Shown here one piece after another: positions 7,635 through 15,954 of a stretch of 48,406 bases of DNA; the first letter of the stretch is position 1; every line of letters begins with the position of its first letter. The translations under genes were made by a program, and so were the position numbers. The notes beneath the pieces are model-generated. The model was not told where the DNA came from, ran no database searches, and was given only the letters and a program-made list of their open reading frames with translations. Source of the stretch: Bryobacterales bacterium (lineage in GTDB: Bacteria > Acidobacteriota > Terriglobia > Bryobacterales > UBA6623). The stretch spans positions 1 to 48,406 of the forward strand of contig JAJEHF010000123.1 in NCBI GenBank assembly GCA_022823865.1, read 5' to 3'.

Positions 7635-9014
7635 CTAGTGAGCGTGATGGGTCTCGCGCTCGGAACTTCCCGCGAGGCTGTCAACCGCCGCTTGCAAATT
7701 GCTCTCCGAGTCCAGCAGAAACTGTGACGATGTAACCACGCGCTCTCCCTCGTCGAGCCCGTGCACAACCTGAACCATCCCGTCGCTCTCCATCCCCAGA
7801 TAGACCTCGCGAGGGGCGAACACCCCGTCCCCCGCATCGACGATCACAACGCTCCGATCATTCCCCGAACGCAGGACGGATTGAGCAGGAACGACGAGGG
7901 CGTCCTTGGCGCCCGGCAGCTGGAACTCGATGGTGGCGTACATCTTTGGCCGCAGCCTTCCGTCGGAGTTTCCGACCTCGACATAGCCGGCCAGAGTCTG
8001 CGTTTGGGGATTCATCGCAGGCTCGAAGAAGAGTAGTCGGCCATGCCACTTGCTTCCCGGGAACGCGTCGATGGAAATCTCCGCCCTCATGCCCGCGCGA
8101 AGGTCGCGCAGGTAGTGCTCGTAGAACTCGACCTTCGCCCACAAGGTCGAGTGATCGGCGATCTTGAGAATAGTCATGCCCGGCACGGTCTTGACGCCTT
8201 CCAGGGAGTCGGCCATCTTCTCGACGACGTACCCCGAAGCCGGGGCGTAGGCCTCCGCCGTCCGGCTGACGCTCCCGGCTGCTCTCACGTCGTCGATCTG
8301 CCGGTCTGTCAGGTCCCAAGAGCGCAACCTCCCCGTCGCCGCATGTACGAGGGACTCGGCGCGACGTACTGCGTCCGGATGCGCGTCCGCCGCCTTCAGC
8401 CGCCCTAGGTACTCGATAGATGCGAGAAATTCCTCCTGCGCAGTGAGCAGTCCCGGGCTGTAGATTTCGAATAGGGTATCGCCTTTCGAGACCCGCTCTC
8501 CCACCGTGCTGACCCGGGGCCTCTCGATCCACCCGCCGAACTTCGTGCTGACAGAAACCAGCTTCGCCTCGTCCTGATCGAGGTAGCCGATCGTGCGGAT
8601 ACGAGCAGGCAGGTCGGCTCGCTCGACGACCGTGGTCCGCACCGCGAAGTTCTGCAAGAAGCTCTTGCTCACCCTCACGCCGAACGGCTCGACTTCTGCC
8701 TGGGGAGAGGAGGTCCTGATCGGAACCAAGTTCATTCCGCAGATCGGGCACTGCCCCGGGCCTTCTAGGGCGACCTGAGGATGCATGCCGCAGGTGTAGA
8801 GTTCGGCAGCTTCGGAGCCAGTGTCGGGAGACTCGTAGCCCGCGGCGCGGCTGAGCAGCTGCTTGAGGTAGAGTCCGACAGGCTCGGAGCCAGTGTCGGG
8901 AGACCTGTCTGCCGGTGGGTCGCCCGCCAGCACTCCGAAGTGTGATATCGCGACTGCTGCTGCGATGACCGCAACGCACGCGACGACAAGTGCCGCGGTC
9001 TTCGAATTCGTCAT
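7635..9014 (-). CDS. cusB: CusB-type periplasmic adaptor with N-terminal heavy-metal-binding domain
   Basis: 459 residues; membrane-fusion protein linking the RND pump to the outer-membrane channel. Order: N-terminal membrane anchor (about 7-30), linker with two copies of SPDTGSE (38-44, 62-68), heavy-metal-binding domain with YTCGMHP and CPICGMNL (73-95), then the barrel-sandwich, hairpin and beta-barrel regions (FGGWIERPRVSTVGERVSKGD is a typical lipoyl half), ending in a His-rich tail (ETHHAH). The metal-binding domain may replace the separate CusF chaperone, which is absent here. The start ATG overlaps the cusC stop (ATGA), with GGAGGAG just upstream. The duplicated linker comes from a 72-bp tandem repeat. 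Confidence 0.9.
   Translation of the reverse strand: MTNSKTAALVVACVAVIAAAVAISHFGVLAGDPPADRSPDTGSEPVGLYLKQLLSRAAGYESPDTGSEAAELYTCGMHPQVALEGPGQCPICGMNLVPIRTSSPQAEVEPFGVRVSKSFLQNFAVRTTVVERADLPARIRTIGYLDQDEAKLVSVSTKFGGWIERPRVSTVGERVSKGDTLFEIYSPGLLTAQEEFLASIEYLGRLKAADAHPDAVRRAESLVHAATGRLRSWDLTDRQIDDVRAAGSVSRTAEAYAPASGYVVEKMADSLEGVKTVPGMTILKIADHSTLWAKVEFYEHYLRDLRAGMRAEISIDAFPGSKWHGRLLFFEPAMNPQTQTLAGYVEVGNSDGRLRPKMYATIEFQLPGAKDALVVPAQSVLRSGNDRSVVIVDAGDGVFAPREVYLGMESDGMVQVVHGLDEGERVVTSSQFLLDSESNLQAAVDSLAGSSERETHHAH
8812..8904 (-). repeat. 72-bp tandem duplication inside cusB
   Basis: A 21-nt identical block occurs at 8812-8832 and 8884-8904, exactly 72 nt apart. The flanking 24 nt on one side also match at about 20 positions. 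In the protein this gives two SPDTGSE segments 24 residues apart, followed by similar LY-containing residues. The spacing keeps the frame. Confidence 0.8.
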
Positions 9015-10297
9015 GAGTGCATCTCCTCCGGCACCGCCGCGCCGATTGCTCTCTCGAGGTCGGCCACTGCCTTCAGGTAGTCCGCTCGGAGGCGCGCCAA
9101 TCCCAGCTGCGCGTCCAAGAGCGTGCGCTGGATGTCGAGCAGGCCCGTCACCTCGACCGTTCCGTTCGCGTAGGCGGCCAGCGTCGACTCGAGCGCCTGC
9201 TCGGCCTGCGGGACCAACGTGCTCTCGAAGAGGCGAATCTGTCTCGCGATGTTCTCGATGCGGAAAGAGAGCGAGCGAATCTCCGCCTCCATCGTCGAAG
9301 TGGAGTCCCGGTAGGCGAGTCGGGCCGCCGAGACCCGTTCAACGGCCTCCCTGATTCCGGCGTCGTACTTGCGGCGAAACAGAGGCAGCGTAAGCCCGAC
9401 CGAGATCGCGTAGGAATCCTTGCCATCCCCGGGCAGCGGCATTCCAGCAAGCTGGAGCCCGCGAGCCCGGATATTGCCCCAGGCTAGGCCAAGGGTCAGG
9501 TCCGGCCGATGCCGGATTCTCGCAAGATGGGCCTGCTTCTCGGTCTCCTCGATCCTTCTGAAGGCAGCTCGGACCTCGGACCGTGCCCGTCGTCCGATCT
9601 CGGCTAGCGACTTTCGCTCTAGATTCAGATCGGGCAGGGGTGGCAGCGAGACTTCGCCGATCTCGGAATCTGCCGGAACGTCGCGCAGGGAGTTCAGAGC
9701 CGCCTCTAGGTCAACCCTCCAGGCGAGCAGCTGCTGGCGCCTGTGGACCGCGTGCATGATCTGCGCCTGCAGCCTCAGGGAGTCGGCCTGCAAGCCGAAG
9801 CCCTGGGCGTAGCGGCGGCGGGCGATTTCTTCAAAGTGCTCGAGCAGGGCTTCGTCCTCGCGAGTCTTGGCGAGCGCGCGATCCAGATAGCCGAGATCGT
9901 AGTAGGCGTGCTTGACACGAAGGACGATCTCGGCCCGCGTTGCGGAATACAGCTCGTCGTGGACTTCGGCCGCCTTGGATGCAAGCTGGCTCTTGGCGCC
10001 GCGCTTGCCCAGGCCGGGAATGCCTTGGGAGACTGAGAGCATTCTTTGCTGCGGGCCGACCCTAGTCTCGACCGTGCGGGCGAACTGAGTGAAAGAAACT
10101 GTGGGGTCGGGCAGTCCGGCTTCCTGTGGGCCGCGATGACGCGCAGCCTGGTAGTCGGCAAACGCGCGGAGCACTCGTGGGTTGGCCTCGAGTGCGTCTT
10201 CAATAAGCGCCTCGAGGCGCTCGTCGCCGTGCGTCGCGTAAGTGCCAGACAGCGTCGCCGCAGCCAGAGCCATGCCGACGACAAGATGAATGAACAT
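9011..10297 (-). CDS. cusC: TolC-family outer membrane efflux channel (CusC-like)
   Basis: 428 residues. A signal peptide (1-21) is followed by two outer-membrane-efflux repeats, each dominated by long helices; the segments DPTVSFTQF and LTLGLAWGN are the paired beta-strand regions. No lipobox is visible, unlike E. coli CusC. It forms the outer membrane exit of the copper pump encoded by the next two genes. A strong AGGAGG lies 8 nt before the ATG, and the stop overlaps the cusB start. Family and role are secure; the symbol is by context. Confidence 0.88.
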   Translation of the reverse strand: MFIHLVVGMALAAATLSGTYATHGDERLEALIEDALEANPRVLRAFADYQAARHRGPQEAGLPDPTVSFTQFARTVETRVGPQQRMLSVSQGIPGLGKRGAKSQLASKAAEVHDELYSATRAEIVLRVKHAYYDLGYLDRALAKTREDEALLEHFEEIARRRYAQGFGLQADSLRLQAQIMHAVHRRQQLLAWRVDLEAALNSLRDVPADSEIGEVSLPPLPDLNLERKSLAEIGRRARSEVRAAFRRIEETEKQAHLARIRHRPDLTLGLAWGNIRARGLQLAGMPLPGDGKDSYAISVGLTLPLFRRKYDAGIREAVERVSAARLAYRDSTSTMEAEIRSLSFRIENIARQIRLFESTLVPQAEQALESTLAAYANGTVEVTGLLDIQRTLLDAQLGLARLRADYLKAVADLERAIGAAVPEEMHS

Positions 10298-10476
10298 TCC
10301 CGCTTCCTCCTATCCGGTTCAGTTGGAGCCGCTCGACGCGGAATTCCGCGTCTTGCCGGCCCGCGGCCTGCTAAGGAATCGCGGCCCTTCACGGGATCAG
10401 AGAGGTCCCCAGACGGACCGCGACACCACGACGGGGAGGGCTGGATGCCCGGCCCGCCACGGAATCGAAGGGAACG

Positions 10477-10845
10477 CTATACGAGCAGGACGGAATGCAG
10501 GATGTACGCCGGAGTGCTTTGCAGCGGCCCCGCGATCAAGTCGCGGCCGGCGTGCGAGCAAGCTGGCGCCATCGCGGGCTCGGTCGCGGCTTCGCTCTGT
10601 ACCGCACCGGGACAAGGCGCAGCCTGATCGGCGGCCCGGTCTCCGGCGGGCGGCCTCACTACGTCATCGACGGTGCAGCCTGACTCGCAGGGAGCGCCAT
10701 CTTCGCTGGCAGGCACAGCCGGTTCGCTTCCGCAATCGTGGGAATCCGGGACTGGCTGGGCCGGAACCGCAGCAAGACAGAGGCAGGTCCCTGACGCAAC
10801 TAGCAGCCATGCCAATAGCACGGTGGTGACTGGCCTACTTAGCAC
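10477..10845 (-). CDS. Small secreted Cys-containing protein at the head of the cus operon
   Basis: 122 residues starting at a GTG (10845). A hydrophobic signal segment (TTVLLAWLLVASGTCLCLA) leads into a low-complexity, Pro/Ala/Glu-rich region with four cysteines (HDCGSE, APCESGCTVDD, APCPGA) and a later ACSH. The Cys spacing suggests either disulfides or metal ligation in the periplasm. No family recognised, but a short exported Cys/His protein at the head of a metal-efflux operon is a known arrangement. The -35 TTGACA and a weak -10 lie 7 nt before the GTG, so this may be the first gene of a leaderless operon transcript. A 179-bp gap separates it from cusC. Confidence 0.55.
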   Translation of the reverse strand: MLSRPVTTVLLAWLLVASGTCLCLAAVPAQPVPDSHDCGSEPAVPASEDGAPCESGCTVDDVVRPPAGDRAADQAAPCPGAVQSEAATEPAMAPACSHAGRDLIAGPLQSTPAYILHSVLLV

Positions 10846-10852
10846 TTGCTTC

Positions 10853-10880
10853 AGCTTAGGGCAATTTCCCAGATTGTCAA
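10853..10880 (-). promoter_or_regulatory. Putative promoter of the cus operon
   Basis: On the minus strand: TTGACA at 10880-10875, a 16-nt spacer, and TAAGCT at 10858-10853 (three of six matches). The -10 ends 7 nt before the GTG start. I see no clear CueR-type palindrome in the spacer. Confidence 0.4.
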
Positions 10881-11093
10881 GCGCCGCGGCGGAAGCGGAC
10901 GGCGGAACCAATCGCTTTCCCAGCTTCCTCGGCTTCGGGGATCCCCAGTGAACCGTGCGAGCATATCGCGCGATTGCTGGGTGGATCACACCCGCACACA
11001 GCCACTCGGAGGGCCGCGACGCGCGGGAGTCCCGGCCGGAACGGAAGAGCATGCCGGCAAGGCTGCAGGAGGCTCGGGCGGAGAGAGCCGAAG

Positions 11094-11180
11094 ATGCTCG
11101 ACCAACAGCAAGGTGGCACCCATGATTGTGATACAGTGTGCGGGCATGGGGCGTGTTCTTGGGAACATTTAAGTTGCTGA
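11094..11180 (+). CDS. Possible 28-aa Cys/His-rich microprotein
   Basis: ATG at 11094 to TGA at 11180. The peptide contains HDCDTVCGHGACSWEHLSC: four Cys and three His within its last 20 residues. A GAGAG is found about 10 nt upstream. Its position beside a copper efflux operon makes a metal-binding peptide thinkable, but so short a frame can arise by chance. Confidence 0.2.
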   Translation: MLDQQQGGTHDCDTVCGHGACSWEHLSC

Positions 11181-11442
11181 CAGAAAGGATGTTACAGGAA
11201 CTTCACAGCCGATGTCGTGGCATGTGGCGATACTTGCTGGGAAGCGTCGGCTTGAGCGATGAGAGCGACGCCGGAATCACGATTAAGAGGCGTCGCTACG
11301 GGACCGAGCACGGGACCGATCCGGACGCCCTCCCAGCTGTCGGATCGACCGGGATTGGCGGTGTTTCCGAATTCGAAGCCGGGACGTGCGGCCCGATGCG
11401 CGTCAGGGCCCTTTTCCCGGCTGGCAGATCCAGGGGGGCGAG

Positions 11443-11808
11443 GTGATTGCCAAGAAGAGCCTTGCGGACGGCTTTGCCGCCTTTGAGGAACGTTGGTCTC
11501 CGAGAATTGCCGGCGACATCAACGATATGCAGATCAAGCTGGTCAAGCTCGAGGGAGAGTTCGTCTGGCACAGCCATGCTGGGGAGGACGAGCTCTTTCT
11601 CGTCATCTCGGGCCGCCTGCGGATGGAATTTCGGGACCAGGAAGCGCAACTCGTCGGGCCCGGAGAGTTCATCATCGTGCCGCATGGGGTCGAACACAGG
11701 CCAGTGGCCGAGGAACCGTGTGAGGTCGTGCTTCTCGAACCCAACACGACGCTCAATACCGGCAATGTCGACAATGCGCTAACGGTCCGGGATTTGAAGC
11801 GCATCTGA
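11443..11808 (+). CDS. Single-domain cupin protein
   Basis: 121 residues; a small conserved cupin of the mannose-6-phosphate-isomerase-like type. Cupin motif 1 is HSHAGEDELFLVISG with a metal-binding His-His-Glu set; motif 2 is PGEFIIVPHGVEHRP. The family tail LNTGNVDNALTV is present. Substrate unknown. The GTG at 11443 is chosen because family members begin here (LADGFAAFEERWSPRI follows) and a GGGGGGCGAGG purine run lies just upstream; an earlier ATG at 11386 would add residues not seen in the family. Stands alone. Confidence 0.85.
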   Translation: MIAKKSLADGFAAFEERWSPRIAGDINDMQIKLVKLEGEFVWHSHAGEDELFLVISGRLRMEFRDQEAQLVGPGEFIIVPHGVEHRPVAEEPCEVVLLEPNTTLNTGNVDNALTVRDLKRI

Positions 11809-11848
11809 GGGCCGAGCGGCTGTCTGAGGACGGCGGCTTGCCGCCGGC

Positions 11849-12403
11849 CTACGTTGGACTGCTCGCGTCATCGGCTGTAGAGGTGGAATTCAGCAGGTGC
11901 AGGCCGGCGTAGATCTTCGGATCGATCAAGCATCCCTGCGCTTCCTTGCGAGGCAGCCACTCGGCAAGATCGCGCAGCGGGACCACGTGCACGACGATGT
12001 CCTCGCCGGCCACTCCCCCGCCCTTGCCGACCTTGCTCAGATCCGACGCCAGCACGAACGTGACCAGTTCGCTCGTCATGCCCCCAGAACTCGGGGAGAT
12101 GGCCAGGACCTGCAAGCGGCGCGCCCGGTAGCCCGTTTCCTCGTCCAACTCCCGATTGGCCGCTTCCAATAGGTCCTCTCCTCGGAAACCCTCTTCGTCC
12201 CCGACCAATCCCGCAGGCAACTCCACCATGCGCGCTCGCACCGGGATCCGGTACTGCTCGACCAGCACGATCTCGCCCTCGGACGTGACCGGCACCAATA
12301 CGGCAACGCCGGTGACGTTCACCCGCTCGACGTATTCCCATTCAGCGCTCCTGACCAGACGCAGGAAGCGCCCTTCGTGGAGGCATTCTGCGGAGTCACT
12401 CAT
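11849..12403 (-). CDS. NUDIX hydrolase, ADP-ribose pyrophosphatase-like
   Basis: 184 residues. The catalytic core RELDEETGY of the Nudix box is preceded by Glu at the expected distance, and by VELPAGLV, the strand typical of ADP-sugar pyrophosphatases. These enzymes split ADP-ribose to AMP and ribose-5-phosphate. The start ATG (12403) overlaps the stop of pncA in an ATGA, so the two are translated together. Since both act on NAD breakdown products, a role in NAD recycling is likely; other nucleoside-diphosphate sugars remain possible. Confidence 0.85.
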   Translation of the reverse strand: MSDSAECLHEGRFLRLVRSAEWEYVERVNVTGVAVLVPVTSEGEIVLVEQYRIPVRARMVELPAGLVGDEEGFRGEDLLEAANRELDEETGYRARRLQVLAISPSSGGMTSELVTFVLASDLSKVGKGGGVAGEDIVVHVVPLRDLAEWLPRKEAQGCLIDPKIYAGLHLLNSTSTADDASSPT

Positions 12404-13026
12404 CCGATCTCTCCGGCCGCTACGATTTCCACGCCGGCCGCGCGGAGTTCGTCCCATGCCCGCTGCACGTCCCCGGCGTTCAGATCAATCCCGCGACAAC
12501 CCTCGGGCACCACCTTTACCTTGAAGCCGAGCGAGGCCGCATCCAGCGCGCTGAACTTGACACAGTAGTCGGTGGCCAGGCCGAGCAGGTATATAGTGCC
12601 TACCTTGCGCTCGCGCAAACGCTCGCCAAGCCCTGTCGAGCGGAGCCGGGCATTGTCGAAGAATGCGCTGTAGCTGTCGATGTCGAGGGCGGTTCCCTTC
12701 TGGACAACCTCACTGACCTGGCCCTGGTCTAGCCCTTGGTGAAACTCGGCGCCATGCGTGCCCTGGACACAGTGATCGGGCCACAGCACTTGGGTCACGC
12801 CGCGGAGCTGGATCGTCTCCCCCGGCCTCCGCCCGCGATGCTGCGAGGCGAAGCTACGATGCTGCGGCGGATGCCAGTCTTGGCTGGCGACGACGAATTC
12901 GAACCGTGTCGCAAGCTGGTTGGCGACTGCGATCACCTCGTCGCCGTTAGGCACCGCCAAGGCCCCCCCAGGCATGAAATCGTTCTGCAGGTCGACCAGG
13001 AGCAGGCAGTCCATGGCTTGCGTCAC
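12400..13026 (-). CDS. pncA: Nicotinamidase
   Basis: 208 residues of the isochorismatase-like fold. Catalytic triad Asp12 (VDLQNDF), Lys110 (VVQKGT) and Cys155 (ATDYCVKF), with metal ligands Asp50, His52, His56 (SQDWHPPQH) and His85 (PDHC). Converts nicotinamide to nicotinate in the NAD salvage (Preiss-Handler) route. It overlaps galU upstream and the NUDIX gene downstream by 4 nt each (ATGA), so it is the third gene of a tightly packed operon. Confidence 0.93.
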   Translation of the reverse strand: MTQAMDCLLLVDLQNDFMPGGALAVPNGDEVIAVANQLATRFEFVVASQDWHPPQHRSFASQHRGRRPGETIQLRGVTQVLWPDHCVQGTHGAEFHQGLDQGQVSEVVQKGTALDIDSYSAFFDNARLRSTGLGERLRERKVGTIYLLGLATDYCVKFSALDAASLGFKVKVVPEGCRGIDLNAGDVQRAWDELRAAGVEIVAAGEIG

Positions 13027-13922
13027 TCGGCGAGGATCCGCCTCAGGTAGGTGCGGACTCGCTCGCCGTGGTCAGGATCGGCCAATGCGAATTCGAGAAA
13101 TGTCTCGAAGTAACTGGGCATGTTGCCGATGTCGTACCGCTTCTCTTCGGGCCGGAGCTTTACGCCCATGACCTTGCCGCCTCCCTCAGCGATCGCACGG
13201 ATGGCGTCCGTGATCTGGATTTCGCCCCGCTTGTCCGGCTTGACCTGTCGGATCCGGTCGAAGATCCCGGGGCCGAATACGTAGCGCCCGGACACTGCCA
13301 GGCGGCTGGGAGCGGTGTCCGGCGCTGGCTTTTCGACCATTGTCCGGATCCGAAACACATCCCCCTCGCCATGCGGCTCTACGATCCCGTAGAAGCGAAC
13401 GTGCGCTGGCTCGACCTCTTCCACTGCGATGACCACGTCCGCATCCTCGCGGACGAATGCGTCCGCCATCCGCTGGCAGGCCATGGACTCCCCGTGCAGC
13501 CCGATGATCGAATCACCCAGCGCCACGATGAACGGCTCTTTGCCCGCGAACGATTCCCCGTGCAGGATCGCGTCTCCGAGGCCACGCTGCACGCTCTGGC
13601 GCGTGTAGAGGATGTTCAGGCCGAGTTCTTCGAAATCGAGCGCCAGCAGCAGGTCATCCTTACCCGCCTTGCGCAGCGATTCCATCAGTGCCGGGTCGGA
13701 ATCGAAGTGATTCTCGATCGCGGCCTTGCCGCGGCCCGTCACGAACAGCAGGTTGCGCACGCCGTTGCGCGCCAGCTCCTCGACGACGTACTGGACGATC
13801 GGCTTGCGCGCGACCGGCAGCATCTCCTTGGGCTGAGATTTGGTGGCCGGCAGCAGTCGCGTTCCGAGACCCGCGACCGGTACCACGGCTCTGGAGATCG
13901 GGCAATCCATGGACGACGGCAC
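13023..13922 (-). CDS. galU: UTP-glucose-1-phosphate uridylyltransferase
   Basis: 299 residues, the usual bacterial GalU length. The nucleotide-binding signature GLGTRLLPATKSQPKEMLPV is intact, as are VTGRGKAAIENHFD and the substrate loop around VEKPAP. Makes UDP-glucose for polysaccharide and lipopolysaccharide synthesis. Start at 13922 or at the second Met (four codons later). It lies 13 bp after the TrmB-type regulator and overlaps pncA, consistent with one operon. Confidence 0.93.
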   Translation of the reverse strand: MPSSMDCPISRAVVPVAGLGTRLLPATKSQPKEMLPVARKPIVQYVVEELARNGVRNLLFVTGRGKAAIENHFDSDPALMESLRKAGKDDLLLALDFEELGLNILYTRQSVQRGLGDAILHGESFAGKEPFIVALGDSIIGLHGESMACQRMADAFVREDADVVIAVEEVEPAHVRFYGIVEPHGEGDVFRIRTMVEKPAPDTAPSRLAVSGRYVFGPGIFDRIRQVKPDKRGEIQITDAIRAIAEGGGKVMGVKLRPEEKRYDIGNMPSYFETFLEFALADPDHGERVRTYLRRILAE

Positions 13923-13935
13923 GTCCGTCGGCGGC

Positions 13936-14766
13936 TCAGGCTCCCGCCCCGTTGCCTTGGACGGCTTCCAAGCCGGAGCTGCGGTTCCAGAAATCCACGA
14001 ACAGCGTGCGCATCGCGCTTCCCAGGCTGCGGTGCTCGAACACGAGCGCGGTGATCTTTTGGTGGCTCACAACGGGATCGTCAAGCGAGATCATGCCGCT
14101 GTGGCTGTCGAACAGCGCCAGCTTCATGGGAACGTTTCGCCCTAGGCGCACCTCTGCGCCCGCCTTTTCGAGCAGCTTGAGGCGGTCGCGCCCTTCCGGA
14201 TCCTCGACATCGCTGAAATCAAACAGCAGCTTGCAGACCGTGCCCTTGTCGGCCAAGCTCTGCACGATCGGTTCGCGGCCGGGGTCGACGCCATACGGCC
14301 GCCGCGCGAACTCCAGATACTCGTTGCGGGTCTGCAGCAGCATGTTGCGATATTCCTCGACGATCTGGCGAGTATCGGTGATGATGCGCAGGTAGTCGAG
14401 GGCGCTGTGGCCGTTGGAGCCGTCCCTGAAGGTCTTGGCCAGCTCGTCGCTGAGCAAGGTTGCCAGTTGCTGCCGATCCTCCCATTCGCGCAGAAAGCGC
14501 TCCCGGCGGCGGCCGAGATAGCCTTCCAGCGCCAGGCGCGGCTCGACGGCCGAGAACTGCTTGGTCTTGCCATGCACGACGCGCACGAAGCCCTTGTCGA
14601 CAAGGCTATTGAGCACCTCGTAGATCTTTGCGCGCGGGATATTGGCCCGGCTGGCGACGTCCAAGGCCTTGAATTGCACGTGGCCGATGAGCACCAAATA
14701 GGCGTTCGACTCGTACGCGTTCAGGCCGACATCGTGCAGCCGGCGCGCTTGGGCTTCCAGTTCCAC
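13936..14766 (-). CDS. TrmB-family transcriptional regulator
   Basis: 276 residues. The N-terminal winged helix (about 8-75) has the TrmB pattern LNAYESNAYLVLIG and IPRAKIYEVLNSLVDKGFV. A coiled-coil segment follows and then a TrmB C-terminal (PLD-like) regulatory domain of about 150 residues. TrmB proteins are best known as sugar-responsive regulators in archaea; in this operon galU would be a natural target, but that is inference. The GTG at 14766 is chosen because the TrmB domain starts about eight residues later and because a perfect TATAAT ends 9 nt upstream. An upstream extension into the VWA gene region is not credible. Confidence 0.85.
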   Translation of the reverse strand: MELEAQARRLHDVGLNAYESNAYLVLIGHVQFKALDVASRANIPRAKIYEVLNSLVDKGFVRVVHGKTKQFSAVEPRLALEGYLGRRRERFLREWEDRQQLATLLSDELAKTFRDGSNGHSALDYLRIITDTRQIVEEYRNMLLQTRNEYLEFARRPYGVDPGREPIVQSLADKGTVCKLLFDFSDVEDPEGRDRLKLLEKAGAEVRLGRNVPMKLALFDSHSGMISLDDPVVSHQKITALVFEHRSLGSAMRTLFVDFWNRSSGLEAVQGNGAGA

Positions 14767-14775
14767 CCTCTTCGG

Positions 14776-14804
14776 ATTATACCGAGAGCGCCCCGGAGCG
14801 ACAG
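14776..14804 (-). promoter_or_regulatory. Promoter of the trmB-galU-pncA-nudix operon, apparently leaderless
   Basis: On the minus strand TATAAT (14781-14776) is a perfect -10; 17 nt upstream is a poor -35 (CTGTCG). The -10 ends 9 nt before the GTG start, leaving room for only a few nucleotides of leader. Confidence 0.55.
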
Positions 14805-14813
14805 GCCGCTGAG

Positions 14814-15860
14814 CTAAGGTTGCTCGCCGAGCTGCGGCGGGAAATAGCCGCGCCGGTGGTAGACTTCGACCTCCGCTCCGGCCAGGCCGAGCTGGACGTC
14901 GATCTGCCGGAAGTTCTGGTCCGAGAACGGCCGGCTCGGCACGTACCCCAAGATGTACTGGCTCTGGACGTTGCCGGCCACGTCCAGAATCGCTTGGTAG
15001 AGCGCCTGCAGCTGGGCCGCGGCGTAGCCGCCCGTGCCGACCTCGTACTGGTAGTTGCCGGCATCTTGGGGCTTGGAGAGATATCCGGAGACGTCCTTGT
15101 GGACCTTTTGCAGCGGGCGCACGACGCGGCCGCCTGTCTCGCGGGCCAGCCTGATCAAGTTGGATTCCTCGGCTTGGTGGTAGCCCCAGCCGACCGTGCT
15201 GACGGAATAGATCGTGACTTGGTGCAGCTGCGCTGCATGCACCACCTCGTCCAGCGAGCGCTTGCTGGCGTTGTCGTGCCCGTCCCCGATGACCACCACC
15301 ACCTTGCGCGGCTCGCTGGCACCCTGGTACGGGATCGAGACGAGCTTGTCGGTGCAAGCGCGGTAGATCGCGTCGAACATGGAACTGCCGCCACCGTGCT
15401 TGAGGTTCTCCATGCGCTCGGTGAGAGTGACGGGATCATTGGTGAAATCCACCAGCTCGTCAACCTCGGTGTGGTAGCCGTACAGAAAGCCCTTGTTGCG
15501 GCCAGCCTCAGGCACGAGCATCCAGGCCAAGTCCCCGATCGATGACTGGTAGGTCTTGTAGTAAAGCCTGGCCGTGTTGCTCAGGTCAATGATGAAGCCG
15601 ACGTACAGCGGCGGCTTCTTCTCCTCTTCCACGCTGCGCGTGAAGTAACGAATCTCAACCTGCTGCCCGTCCTCCCACACCGTGAAGTCGGCCTTGTTGA
15701 GATCGGCGATGAAGCGGCCTTCGGAGTCGGTCACGGTGACCGGCAGGTTGACAACGTTGACCTCGACCCGGATCGTGGCGTCCTCGTCGTCTGTCTGCGC
15801 AACGGCTGGCGCGACCATGCCGAGCATCGTCGCCAAGCACAGGAGGGCACGGAGGCTCAT
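14814..15860 (-). CDS. Secreted VWA-domain protein of the Acidobacterial type
   Basis: 348 residues. Signal peptide cleaved near VAQ (about 21). The segment RVEVNVVNLPVTVTDSEGRF is the conserved start of 'VWFA-related Acidobacterial' proteins. The VWA domain (about 85-260) has a metal-site motif DLSNT, in which the last Ser of DxSxS is Thr, and GDGHDN. The C-terminus ends with GYVPS and a beta-rich tail also seen in the family. Function unknown; probably periplasmic or surface protein interaction. This family is largely confined to Acidobacteriota and is the main taxonomic hint. It ends 47 bp before the TrmB gene on the same strand. Confidence 0.9.
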   Translation of the reverse strand: MSLRALLCLATMLGMVAPAVAQTDDEDATIRVEVNVVNLPVTVTDSEGRFIADLNKADFTVWEDGQQVEIRYFTRSVEEEKKPPLYVGFIIDLSNTARLYYKTYQSSIGDLAWMLVPEAGRNKGFLYGYHTEVDELVDFTNDPVTLTERMENLKHGGGSSMFDAIYRACTDKLVSIPYQGASEPRKVVVVIGDGHDNASKRSLDEVVHAAQLHQVTIYSVSTVGWGYHQAEESNLIRLARETGGRVVRPLQKVHKDVSGYLSKPQDAGNYQYEVGTGGYAAAQLQALYQAILDVAGNVQSQYILGYVPSRPFSDQNFRQIDVQLGLAGAEVEVYHRRGYFPPQLGEQP

Positions 15861-15869
15861 GACGCAATC

Positions 15870-15875
15870 ATTCTA
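15870..15875 (-). promoter_or_regulatory. -10 element close to the VWA start codon
   Basis: TAGAAT on the minus strand, 9 nt before the ATG at 15860, the same spacing as for the TrmB gene. No convincing -35 and no Shine-Dalgarno. Confidence 0.35.
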
Positions 15876-15954
15876 GCCCAAACCCGCGGGCGTTCGGACT
15901 CGCGCCGCAGGCCGCGTGCCGGTCGAACTGCCAAGGCGCGGACTCGTTGCTACG

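Larger units (their letters stand above)
10846..11442. other. Intergenic region between cus operon and cupin gene
   Basis: A 597-bp stretch between two divergent units. It holds the putative cus promoter at 10853-10880 and a 28-codon Cys/His-rich mini-frame at 11094-11180. The remainder has no reading frame that I believe. Confidence 0.5.

Noticed and set aside
13936..15357. A 473-codon frame joining the TrmB gene to sequence inside the VWA gene
   Set aside because: The upstream 200 codons run through the VWA gene in the wrong frame. The TrmB domain starts just after the GTG at 14766.
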